From Roseibium alexandrii DFL-11 (GTDB lineage Bacteria > Pseudomonadota > Alphaproteobacteria > Rhizobiales > Stappiaceae): DNA of 64,000 nt. The notes beneath the pieces were generated by a model. That model made no database searches, was not told the origin of the DNA, and saw only the letters and a list, made by a program, of their open reading frames with translations. Shown in pieces: positions 57,179 through 64,000 of the stretch. The translations under genes and the position numbers were made by a program. Numbering within the stretch: the stretch's first letter is position 1; every line of letters begins with the position of its first letter. Location: contig NZ_CM011002.1 in NCBI RefSeq assembly GCF_000158095.2, positions 3,257,203-3,321,202 of the forward strand, written 5' to 3'.

Positions 57179-58012
57179 TTAGCTTTCCCATCCGCGCATA
57201 TTTGACAAGAGTGACCATGCACGCTCGATCCATTCCGCACGCACACTGTGGCCGCCATCATGAAGACACAACTCCAGCAGTCCGGTGACTGGTTTCCATC
57301 TTTCACAAGACAAGGCCCCATCTGTGAAGGTCTCCGGTGCGGTCTCGGATAGGCCAGTCTGATTGCGCCAGATATCGAAACTTTCAAAAACATCCCCCTG
57401 TTTCCATTGCCCGCCGCCGAGCCAACGCCCTTCCAGGGGAACAACAGTGTCGGTGGTACCATGGACATGAAACAGGTACGGGGGCTCGGTTGGGCAGTCT
57501 TTCGGAAGCGGCTCCCAAAAGGCGCCAGCAATTGGCGCATAGCCTGAAAATCGCTCCGATTGTTCGCAGGCCAAATACCAGGTCATGAAACCGCCGGAGG
57601 AAAAGCCGGTGAGCATGGTGCGCTCACGATCAACTCCAAATCGCTCCGACAGATCTTCAAGGACGCTGTCGAAAAACACCGGTTCGTCCCTGAGATTTCG
57701 GGGGGCCGTTGGAAAAGACCAAGTCCCGTTGACGCCCTGCACAGCCACAAACGCCACACCCAACTCATCCGCCATGCGCTTGAAGCTCTCGTTTTTCAGA
57801 GCGTTGACGGCCTTGCCGCGATGTCCGTGGAGATAAAGGATTGCACCGAGCGGTTTTGACGGATCGCGCTCTTCCGGCACATGGACGTAATAGGCACCAT
57901 CACTCAACGTGCAGGGCGTTTCGCCGCCGCAGCTCGTCTCTAAGGCATAAGCAGGTGGGATCATGGCTGCAGCGACAGCAAAGCCAAGGACCCAGTTTCG
58001 TTTTTGCGTCAT
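57179..58012 (-). CDS. secreted alpha/beta hydrolase, PHB depolymerase / feruloyl esterase-like
   Basis: A 277-residue exported esterase. The signal peptide is residues about 1-23 (cleavage after AYA). The oxyanion strand is ILYLHGHRGKA; the nucleophile is in GFSSGGFMTWY (G-x-S-x-G); the Asp region is HVHGTTDTVVP and the likely catalytic His is LHDGGHSVRAEW. This is the LpqC/PHB depolymerase family, which includes feruloyl and acetyl-xylan esterases. ATG 58012 has GGGAG 7 bases upstream. Confidence 0.9.
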   Translation of the reverse strand: MTQKRNWVLGFAVAAAMIPPAYALETSCGGETPCTLSDGAYYVHVPEERDPSKPLGAILYLHGHRGKAVNALKNESFKRMADELGVAFVAVQGVNGTWSFPTAPRNLRDEPVFFDSVLEDLSERFGVDRERTMLTGFSSGGFMTWYLACEQSERFSGYAPIAGAFWEPLPKDCPTEPPYLFHVHGTTDTVVPLEGRWLGGGQWKQGDVFESFDIWRNQTGLSETAPETFTDGALSCERWKPVTGLLELCLHDGGHSVRAEWIERAWSLLSNMRGWES

Positions 58013-58113
58013 GAATGCGCTCCCGGCGATATTGGACGTTGCCAATTGGAGAGTGACCAAACGCGCGCAGATTTCCAGCACCTTCCGGATCACAAGCGCG
58101 CGATTGCGGAGAC

Positions 58114-58896
58114 CTAGTCCCAGGTTCCTTCCGTCGGGATGTTCAGTGTCCGCCCGCAATGCTTGCAATGCACGGCATCCGGATCGTGACGGCTCAGCCC
58201 GCAATCCGGGCATGGCAGATTGACCTTCGAGGGACGGAAAATAGTCTGGACGAGCCGCAGAAACAAAGCCACACCAAAAATCATGATCAGGACCGTCAGC
58301 AGGCGTCCGACCGTGTCGGTCATGGTAATGTCGCCGAACCCGGTCGTCGTCAGCGTTGTCACGGTAAAGTAGAGCGCATCAAGATAGTTGTTGATGTTCT
58401 CGTTCCGATCGTGCTCCAGCACAAATACGATCGCTGTTATGACGAAAATAAAAACAAACAAATTGACTGTCGACTGGAGGATTTCTTCGTTCCGTCGGAA
58501 CCATTTCGAAGTGTCCCGCAGCTCCTTCAAAAGGTGATAGGAGCGCAGCAACCGCAGCATGCGAATGACCCTCAGGAATGCAAAATTCTCAAAGAACGCT
58601 GGAATGATCAGCGAGATAACAACAACAACATCCGCCAGGGATGTGAAGCTCGCCATATACCGCCAGCGGGAGCCTGCTGCGATCAGGCGGGCCACATAGT
58701 CAAGCGCCAATACGGCAGCGATGGCGTAATCGACTTCGTGGTGATGGCGATCCGGGTCGGCAATCGCGGATACAATGAAATACGCAATTGTGATGAGATC
58801 GAAGGCCAATAGGACATATCGAAAGATCCGCGCGCTATAGGAATGGCCAAAATAGAGTTGACGCAATCGCGATTGCAGATCCGATTTTTCTGCCAT
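58114..58896 (-). CDS. voltage-sensor-type potassium channel with C-terminal zinc ribbon
   Basis: A 260-residue ion channel. About six membrane segments: S1-S3 (about 23-100), an S4-like helix with Arg109, Arg112, Arg115 and Arg118 at every third position, S5 and a pore with the selectivity filter TTGFGDI (184-190), then S6. The cytosolic tail has two CxxC pairs (Cys229/Cys232 and Cys244/Cys247) making a zinc ribbon. The filter is GFG rather than GYG, still a potassium type. The tail may be a redox or metal sensor of gating; that is inference. Confidence 0.9.
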   Translation of the reverse strand: MAEKSDLQSRLRQLYFGHSYSARIFRYVLLAFDLITIAYFIVSAIADPDRHHHEVDYAIAAVLALDYVARLIAAGSRWRYMASFTSLADVVVVISLIIPAFFENFAFLRVIRMLRLLRSYHLLKELRDTSKWFRRNEEILQSTVNLFVFIFVITAIVFVLEHDRNENINNYLDALYFTVTTLTTTGFGDITMTDTVGRLLTVLIMIFGVALFLRLVQTIFRPSKVNLPCPDCGLSRHDPDAVHCKHCGRTLNIPTEGTWD

Positions 58897-59111
58897 TCCT
58901 TAAGCCCGCCAACCTATTCCAAGACACATTTTCACCCGACAAGAGCGCAGATGAAATGTCAATTGACTGGCTGGTGCAACGCTGCTTTTTCCCAAGTCAT
59001 GAAGAAATTGCACGGCATCCATGACGGGAGACGGTTTATTCTGCGCTCGCTGCGCAGTAGGGTCGCGTCAACAAAACCTGCCCAATGCGGCGACAAGAAT
59101 GAGGTTCATGA

Positions 59112-59873
59112 ATGTTCGATCTGAAAGGCCAAGTTGCCCTGGTGACCGGTGCAAGCCGCGGAATCGGTGAAGCCGGCGCCCGCAACCTTGCCAAATATGG
59201 CGCGAAGGTTGTTCTCGCGGCGCGCTCCAGTGGCAGCATCACAAAGATCGCTGAAGAAATCTGCTCAGATGGCGGTGAGGCTGTCGCGGTAACTTGCGAC
59301 GTTGCAGTTTACGCAGACGTTGAAAAAGCGGTCCAAACCGCGATCGACACGTTCGGCGGAATCGACATCCTGGTGAACAACGCTGGCATAATCGAGCCGA
59401 TCAGTCGCATCGAAAGCTCCGATCCAGAGGCGTGGGGCCAAGTAATCGACATCAATGTCAAAGGTGTCTACCACGGCATTCGCGCGGTCGCCCCGCATAT
59501 GCTCGCAAAAGGATCCGGCACGATCGTCAACATCAGCTCCGGCGCCGCGGTTAGCGCGTTGGAAGGCTGGAGCCAGTACTGCTCGTCCAAGGCCGCTGCA
59601 CTCTCCTTGACCCGATGCAGCGACAAAGAATTTGGAGAAAAGGGCGTCCGGGTTGTCGGCCTTAGCCCTGGAACCGTTGCCACAAAAATGCAAGTCGACA
59701 TCAAGGCATCGGGGATAAATCCTGTCAGTCAGCTCGATCCGTCCGTTCACATTCCCGCAGAATGGGTTGGTGAAACGATTTGCTGGCTCTGCACCCCGGC
59801 AGGCGACACGTATCGCGGTATTGACTGTTCCTTGCGCGATGAAGATGTGCGCAAGGCTGTTGGCTTGATTTAA
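59112..59873 (+). CDS. short-chain dehydrogenase/reductase
   Basis: A 253-residue classical SDR. Cofactor motif TGASRGIG (12-19), NNAG in ILVNNAGII, the catalytic Ser in NISSGAA and Tyr/Lys in YCSSKAA, all in normal spacing. Asp/Arg residues after the second strand (VLAARSS) suggest NADP preference. The C-terminal part resembles FabG-like oxidoreductases, but the end EDVRKAVGLI is unusual. Substrate unknown. It begins 215 bases after the divergent K+ channel. Confidence 0.9.
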   Translation: MFDLKGQVALVTGASRGIGEAGARNLAKYGAKVVLAARSSGSITKIAEEICSDGGEAVAVTCDVAVYADVEKAVQTAIDTFGGIDILVNNAGIIEPISRIESSDPEAWGQVIDINVKGVYHGIRAVAPHMLAKGSGTIVNISSGAAVSALEGWSQYCSSKAAALSLTRCSDKEFGEKGVRVVGLSPGTVATKMQVDIKASGINPVSQLDPSVHIPAEWVGETICWLCTPAGDTYRGIDCSLRDEDVRKAVGLI

Positions 59874-59888
59874 GTCTTTGGAATCAAA

Positions 59889-59910
59889 AGAGGGCCGCTG
59901 AGCGGCCCTC
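59889..59910 (-). terminator. terminator downstream of the 31-residue ORF
   Basis: A stem GAGGGCCGC/GCGGCCCTC followed by TTTTG on the minus strand, 30 bases after the stop of the small ORF. The other side has no T-run, so it serves the minus-strand transcript. Confidence 0.7.
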
Positions 59911-59939
59911 CCATGAGATCGTTTGACCTTTGTTCCGGA

Positions 59940-60035
59940 TTATATCCCGGCGAAACTGTTCGATACCAGAGGCTGCTCTCGCACCGCTTCATCTCGCCCA
60001 GATACAAGGGCCAAATTCCGATACTCACTAGACAT
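59940..60035 (-). CDS. candidate 31-residue peptide with strong ribosome site
   Basis: A short frame (MSSEYRNLALVSGRDEAVRE start, ending NSFAGI) in the gap between the SDR and DUF302 genes. Its ATG at 60035 is preceded by AAAGGAGGTG with 6 bases spacing, one of the best ribosome sites in the window, and an intrinsic terminator closes the transcript. The peptide is hydrophilic with no signal or membrane part. I recognise no family. The promoter is not obvious in 60036-60150. It may be a stress peptide, regulator or leader. Confidence 0.5.
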   Translation of the reverse strand: MSSEYRNLALVSGRDEAVREQPLVSNSFAGI

Positions 60036-60150
60036 GGGCACACCTCCTTTCTCACGTTGAAGACACCCTGTAGTTTTCTTGAGAATCAGCGGCGACACAA
60101 GCTCAAAAACTGATCACACCTGCCTTCTAAACACGCAAATTCACAGACCG

Positions 60151-60630
60151 TTACTGAGGTGCAACAGCCGCGTCAGCAATGCTTTGGAAGACGCCATCGA
60201 GCTCCGCCGCCAAACCGGACAGTTTTTCGCCGCCCTCATCCATGTACGGCGCGAAGACTAAACTCGGCGTTTTCCAGGACAAGGTCGCTGTCTTGTCCGC
60301 ATTCTCGGTCACATAAAACCGGATTGGGGCCTCAATTCCAGCCGCGATGGACGCCTCCAACATTCGAACCGCATAATCATTCCGATACACGCCGAGAACA
60401 CGATTGCCCGGGATTGTCAGCCCCCTGCCCTTTGCACCGGCGGAGGCGCTTGCCTGTGTCACAAGCAGCATTCCGGCCTCTTTCACTGCTGCTTTAAGGC
60501 CGTCAACCAGCTCTTGGTAGGACTGGGATGTTGGTCGAACCTGCCACCCCTCACGAGGTGCAATGCTGTCAGCTTGAACGGGACCGAGCCCCAGGAAAAC
60601 CGTTAGCAAGATAGGAAACATAAAACGCAA
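60151..60630 (-). CDS. DUF302 periplasmic protein
   Basis: About 159 residues with a short signal peptide (hydrophobic run MFPILLTVFLGLGPVQA) and a DUF302 domain: SYQELVDGLKAAVKEAGMLLV and the IPGNRVLGVYRNDYAVRMLEA core. DUF302 often accompanies sulfur-oxidation or redox proteins; its function is not known. The start is probably TTG 60630, which has GGAGG 8 bases upstream; ATG 60621 is the alternative. It follows the YeeE/YedE transporter in the same direction by about 100 bases. Confidence 0.85.
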   Translation of the reverse strand: MRFMFPILLTVFLGLGPVQADSIAPREGWQVRPTSQSYQELVDGLKAAVKEAGMLLVTQASASAGAKGRGLTIPGNRVLGVYRNDYAVRMLEASIAAGIEAPIRFYVTENADKTATLSWKTPSLVFAPYMDEGGEKLSGLAAELDGVFQSIADAAVAPQ

Positions 60631-60729
60631 GGGCTCATCCTCCACTGGAAAACATCGAGTGGAGCGCACAATAGCCAGTGCTCTTTCACACACGTCTCAC
60701 AATCAGGTGTGCCGCTTGCGGTCTGACCC

Positions 60730-61881
60730 TCAACCCATCCCAAGTTTCAGGCGCAGCCGGACCCCCACCATCGACCCCAAAAAGCCAAACAACAGCCAGA
60801 GCCAACCGTGCAATGAGCCAGATACCAGCCCCCCAAGATAGGCTCCAATGTTACAGCCATAGGCGAGCCTTGCCCCATATCCCATCAACAAACCACCGGC
60901 GATCGCCGTCAAGACGTCGCGGCGGGTAAGCTTCCAGAGCGGCGCATATTTTCCAGCCAGTGCGGCCGCGGCCATCGCCCCGAAAATGATCCCGAAATTC
61001 ATGACCGATGTCGTGTCTCTCAAGACACTGTTTTCGAGCGCACCTTTCTGCCAGGTCCAATATGGCCAGGTTTCCACTGGGATCCCGACGAAATGAAATG
61101 CTTTCGCGCCCCAAAGGGCAAACGCTGACGTGATGCCCCAAGGGCGGCCAACCACGATAAATGTTGCAATGCCGACAACCGCCAACATGACCGCACCGAA
61201 CATCGGAGACCATGGGCCTTGCAGAACGGATTCTGTTTTACGTGCAGGCGCGATATCGCCGTGGGAGCGCCGCTCCAGCCAGACGGTCAGAAGTGCAATG
61301 AACCCGAGCACCAAAGCGGTCAGCAAGAATGCCCCTTGTGGACCAAACTCGCGGATCAGCGAAACCGGCTGCAATTTTGGCAATTGCCCCCACAAATGAA
61401 GATGCGCCGTCGCAAACACGGACCCGAGAATGAAAGCGGCCAATGTGATCATCATCCGCGTGGACCCACCGCCAGCGGTAAAGAGTGTCCCTGAGCCGCA
61501 TCCGCCTCCGAGCTGCATACCTGCGCCAAACATGAAGGCTCCAATGGCAGCGGCGATGCCGAACGGAAAGACGAAACCGCCCGCCGGCCATCCAAGAGTA
61601 TCGCCCCATGCGATCAGCGGATAGGAAACAGCGCTTGTAAGCAGGATGAGGACGAACTGCGCCCGCAAACCGCCGCCCCGTTTTTCCGTCACAATGCGCC
61701 GCCAGGCGGCGGTAAACCCGAAGCTCGCATGATACAGCGAAATGCCGGCAAGCCCGCCAATCAGGACAGCCATGCCCTGACGGGGCCCCGCAGCTGCATA
61801 CGCACCTACCGAGATCAGCCCGATGATACCAAACGCGACGACTGCAATCGCAGTTTGAGGACTTTTCAGTGACACGGCCAT
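60730..61881 (-). CDS. YeeE/YedE-type thiosulfate (sulfur) transporter
   Basis: A 383-residue membrane protein with about nine or more membrane segments. The conserved cysteines sit in GGGCGSGTLF (Cys128) and AYGCNIGAYLG (Cys343), the two halves of the pseudo-symmetric fold used by TsuA to pass thiosulfate along a cysteine path. It is the two-halved long form. It lies upstream of DUF302 and divergent from the TTC38 gene. A rhodanese or TusA partner is not seen. Confidence 0.9.
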   Translation of the reverse strand: MAVSLKSPQTAIAVVAFGIIGLISVGAYAAAGPRQGMAVLIGGLAGISLYHASFGFTAAWRRIVTEKRGGGLRAQFVLILLTSAVSYPLIAWGDTLGWPAGGFVFPFGIAAAIGAFMFGAGMQLGGGCGSGTLFTAGGGSTRMMITLAAFILGSVFATAHLHLWGQLPKLQPVSLIREFGPQGAFLLTALVLGFIALLTVWLERRSHGDIAPARKTESVLQGPWSPMFGAVMLAVVGIATFIVVGRPWGITSAFALWGAKAFHFVGIPVETWPYWTWQKGALENSVLRDTTSVMNFGIIFGAMAAAALAGKYAPLWKLTRRDVLTAIAGGLLMGYGARLAYGCNIGAYLGGLVSGSLHGWLWLLFGFLGSMVGVRLRLKLGMG

Positions 61882-62124
61882 GGTCGCTATCTCTTCAAAA
61901 ATCAGGGTACTCGGTCAAAACCAAGCACACACTCACTATCTTCCAAAAACGCTCAAGGAAAGCCCCACCATGGCAACACGCCGCCAACACCATTTTGTGT
62001 TTTGCAGTTCAGGACGCAGCTGCGGATCTTGGGCGCAATAGCGGTAACCTTCGTTGAGGCTCAGTGCTGCCACGTTTTCTTGCAAACGTCAGCGCGTTCA
62101 ACGGAACAGCAACAAAGGCTCAGC

Positions 62125-63510
62125 ATGCGTCTTAGCGATCAATTTGGATACGATCTCACCTTGACCAGCCCTGCAGCCGCAGAAGCGTGGGACAAGACGG
62201 TGCTGGCGTTTCTGGCCCACGGCAAGACAACCCCAGCCCATTTGGAAACCTGTTTGACCGAAGAGCCCAATTTTGCCCTTGGTCATGCGACACGCGGACT
62301 GTTTTGCCTTCTGCTGGGCCGCAAGGAATTGGTTGAGACTGCGCGGGAGTGCCTGTCGATCGCCCGATCGTCTGCTGCAAACAGTTCCGTGACCGAGCGC
62401 GAAACCGCGATGGTCGAAGCGCTGGCCGCCTGGCTCAACGGATTCCCGAGCCGGTCTGCAGATCTCCTGGACGCGGCCCTTTTGAAGACACCGCGCGATG
62501 CGCTGCTCCTGAAACTCGTGCATGCAATCCGGTTTGTGCTCGGCGATGCCACCGGAATGAGGTCCTCAATCGACGGCGTTTTTGATGCCTATGACCCGCA
62601 AAATCCGGCATATGGCTACGTTCTTGGATGCCGCGCCTTTTCTCTAGAAGAAACGGGCGAATACCGGTTCGCTGAAGCTGCCGGCCGACTCGGTCTCGAA
62701 CACGCCCGCGACGATGCATGGGGACTTCACGCTGTCGCGCATGTTCATGACATGACAGGCCGTACGGAAGAAGGCGCCGGCTGGCTCGAAAACCATCCGG
62801 ACGGGTGGGCGCATTGCAACAACTTCGGCTATCACGTTTGGTGGCATCTGGCGCTCATGTATCTCGATCAGGGGCAAGCCGAGAAGGCCTTGATGCTGTA
62901 TGACCGCGACATTCGCAAAGACAAGACCGACGACTATCGCGACATTTCGAACGCCGCATCGCTGCTGGCGCGCCTTGAGCTGGAGGGGATCGACATTGGC
63001 AGCCGCTGGGATGAGCTTGCGCTGATTTCGGACAAACGCGCAGAAGATGGCTGCAACGTTTTCGCGGACTTGCATTACTTGATGGCTCTATTGAACGGAG
63101 GACGCCGCATGGGGGCCGACCGGCTCATCGCCGGACTGAAGCAGCGCGCTGACCAGGAAACCGATATCGGGCACGTGTCATCTGAAGCTGGTCTGCCCGC
63201 CGGGCTCGGCTTGGAACAATATAGAAAAGGCAATTACGCATCGGCGTTTACACTGCTCACATCGGCCAGAAGCAACATGCCCCGGATTGGCGGGTCGCAC
63301 GCCCAACGCGATGTTTTCGAGCGGATTACCATTGATGCCGCCTTGCGTGCCGGATTGCCTGTAGAAGCAGAGACCCTTATCAAGGACCGATCCCGCAAAC
63401 GCGGTGCGCTTGATCGGTTCGCGGAACAACGCCTTGAAACTTGCCAGAAAATGCGGCGTGCAGAAAAGGTGATGCAGGCCGACAGCCTGCGTGCAACGAA
63501 CAGTTACTGA
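62125..63510 (+). CDS. tetratricopeptide repeat protein 38 (TTC38) family
   Basis: A 461-residue helical repeat protein, matching the TTC38 family in length and in its opening FGYDLTLTSPAAAEAWDKT and LAHGKTTPAHLE segments. It has no signal or membrane part and no catalytic motif that I can identify. ATG 62125 has AAAGG upstream; an earlier frame start (62002) is unlikely. Function unknown in bacteria and eukaryotes. It precedes the OpgC-type gene by 45 bases and could be co-transcribed with it. Confidence 0.88.
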   Translation: MRLSDQFGYDLTLTSPAAAEAWDKTVLAFLAHGKTTPAHLETCLTEEPNFALGHATRGLFCLLLGRKELVETARECLSIARSSAANSSVTERETAMVEALAAWLNGFPSRSADLLDAALLKTPRDALLLKLVHAIRFVLGDATGMRSSIDGVFDAYDPQNPAYGYVLGCRAFSLEETGEYRFAEAAGRLGLEHARDDAWGLHAVAHVHDMTGRTEEGAGWLENHPDGWAHCNNFGYHVWWHLALMYLDQGQAEKALMLYDRDIRKDKTDDYRDISNAASLLARLELEGIDIGSRWDELALISDKRAEDGCNVFADLHYLMALLNGGRRMGADRLIAGLKQRADQETDIGHVSSEAGLPAGLGLEQYRKGNYASAFTLLTSARSNMPRIGGSHAQRDVFERITIDAALRAGLPVEAETLIKDRSRKRGALDRFAEQRLETCQKMRRAEKVMQADSLRATNSY

Positions 63511-63555
63511 CGGTTCGCCAATGATCCGGCGGGCGATTTCATTTACACTTGCCAT

Positions 63556-64000
63556 GTGACAAACGTGACTTCCCAGCCTCATACCAAACGCCCCCGTGAC
63601 CCGCGGCTCGACTTTTTCCGCGGGATCGGGATGTTCATCATCTATATCGCCCACGTTCCCTGGAACTGGTGGACGCTCTGGATTCCGGCGCGATTCGGCT
63701 TTTCCGATGCGACTGAAATGTTCGTATTCTGCTCCGGGATGGCATCGGCTCTCGCGTTCGGCAAGATCTTCGATCTCCACGGCTTGGGGATTGGTGCAGC
63801 CCGAATTCTACACAGGATGTGGCAAGTCTACTGGGCGCATATCGGTCAGCTGCTGGTGATTGCGGTTGGCTTGGTGATGGTGCACGAAAGCGGCTACTTG
63901 CAGAGCTGCTGCGGCCTCACTCAGGACTATATTGTCTCCTTGAACCTGTGGCATCTGTTTAACAACACAGCCGTCGCATTGCCCGGCATCATGACACTGA
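63556..64000 (+). CDS. opgC: OpgC-type membrane acyltransferase (partial at window edge)
   Basis: 148 codons are visible before the window ends. The protein has the OpgC start DPRLDFFRGIGMFIIYIAHVP with a conserved active-site-like His in IAHVPWNWW, then membrane segments. OpgC adds succinyl groups to osmoregulated periplasmic glucans in Rhodobacter. The window also carries opgH at 8758, in keeping with a glucan pathway. The start is GTG 63556 (no ATG available in that frame nearby); a GTG three codons on is an alternative. Family call is good, substrate inferred. Confidence 0.82.
   Translation, partial: MTNVTSQPHTKRPRDPRLDFFRGIGMFIIYIAHVPWNWWTLWIPARFGFSDATEMFVFCSGMASALAFGKIFDLHGLGIGAARILHRMWQVYWAHIGQLLVIAVGLVMVHESGYLQSCCGLTQDYIVSLNLWHLFNNTAVALPGIMTL

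Overview
The window is a piece of an alphaproteobacterial chromosome, most like the marine Hyphomicrobiales (Stappiaceae; Roseibium/Labrenzia type). The evidence is gene content and order, not a database match: the rnd-lptC-lptA-lptB-rpoN-hpf-ptsN string, the proB-proA-nadD-rsfS-rlmH-envC-ctpA-yibQ-rppH string, rplU with a long helix-hairpin-helix tail, a TTC38-family TPR protein, DUF1127, and a two-subunit NAD-linked formate dehydrogenase. Base composition is evenly GC-rich apart from one AT-rich stretch at about 23180-23420. I see no insertion sequence, prophage, rRNA or CRISPR array.

Layout. 1-4137: cobalamin synthesis (cobB, cobA leftward; cbiD, cobK rightward). 4264-5340: a secreted GH5 glycosidase. 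5356-8660: a leftward four-gene operon (MDR dehydrogenase, divergent 6-pyruvoyl-tetrahydropterin-synthase homologue, GT4 glycosyltransferase, SAM methyltransferase) that looks like an uncharacterised small-molecule pathway. 8758-10590: opgH. 10649-16509: the envelope/nitrogen-regulation string. 16648-17629: cytochrome c' and a CueR-like regulator. 17942-23095: a 1717-residue secreted nucleotidase/nuclease preceded by an AT-rich control region. 23875-23961: tRNA-Leu.

24137-30759 holds an NDUFA9-like protein, MFS transporter, DUF1127 protein, WYL regulator, uppP, a GST and queG. 30885-33053 is a large exported protein of unknown function. 33123-37564 is formate dehydrogenase (alpha plus a fused gamma-beta subunit). 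37703-46719 is the rppH to proB string, followed by obgE, three consecutive GNAT acetyltransferases, rpmA and rplU. tRNA-Ser, ada and panB-panC follow. 54155-57049 is a ThDP enzyme paired with a type III CoA-transferase. The right end carries an esterase, a K+ channel with a zinc ribbon, an SDR, a tiny well-translated ORF, DUF302 plus YeeE/YedE genes, a TTC38 protein and the start of an OpgC-type acyltransferase.

The strongest candidate for an undescribed system is the 5356-8660 operon. Its pterin-synthase homologue lacks several canonical catalytic residues and its dehydrogenase lacks the catalytic zinc cysteine, so both probably act on something other than their textbook substrates. The fused extracellular nuclease/nucleotidase and the 31-residue ORF at 59940-60035 are the next most interesting items. 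All function calls come from reading motifs and neighbourhoods; no search was run.
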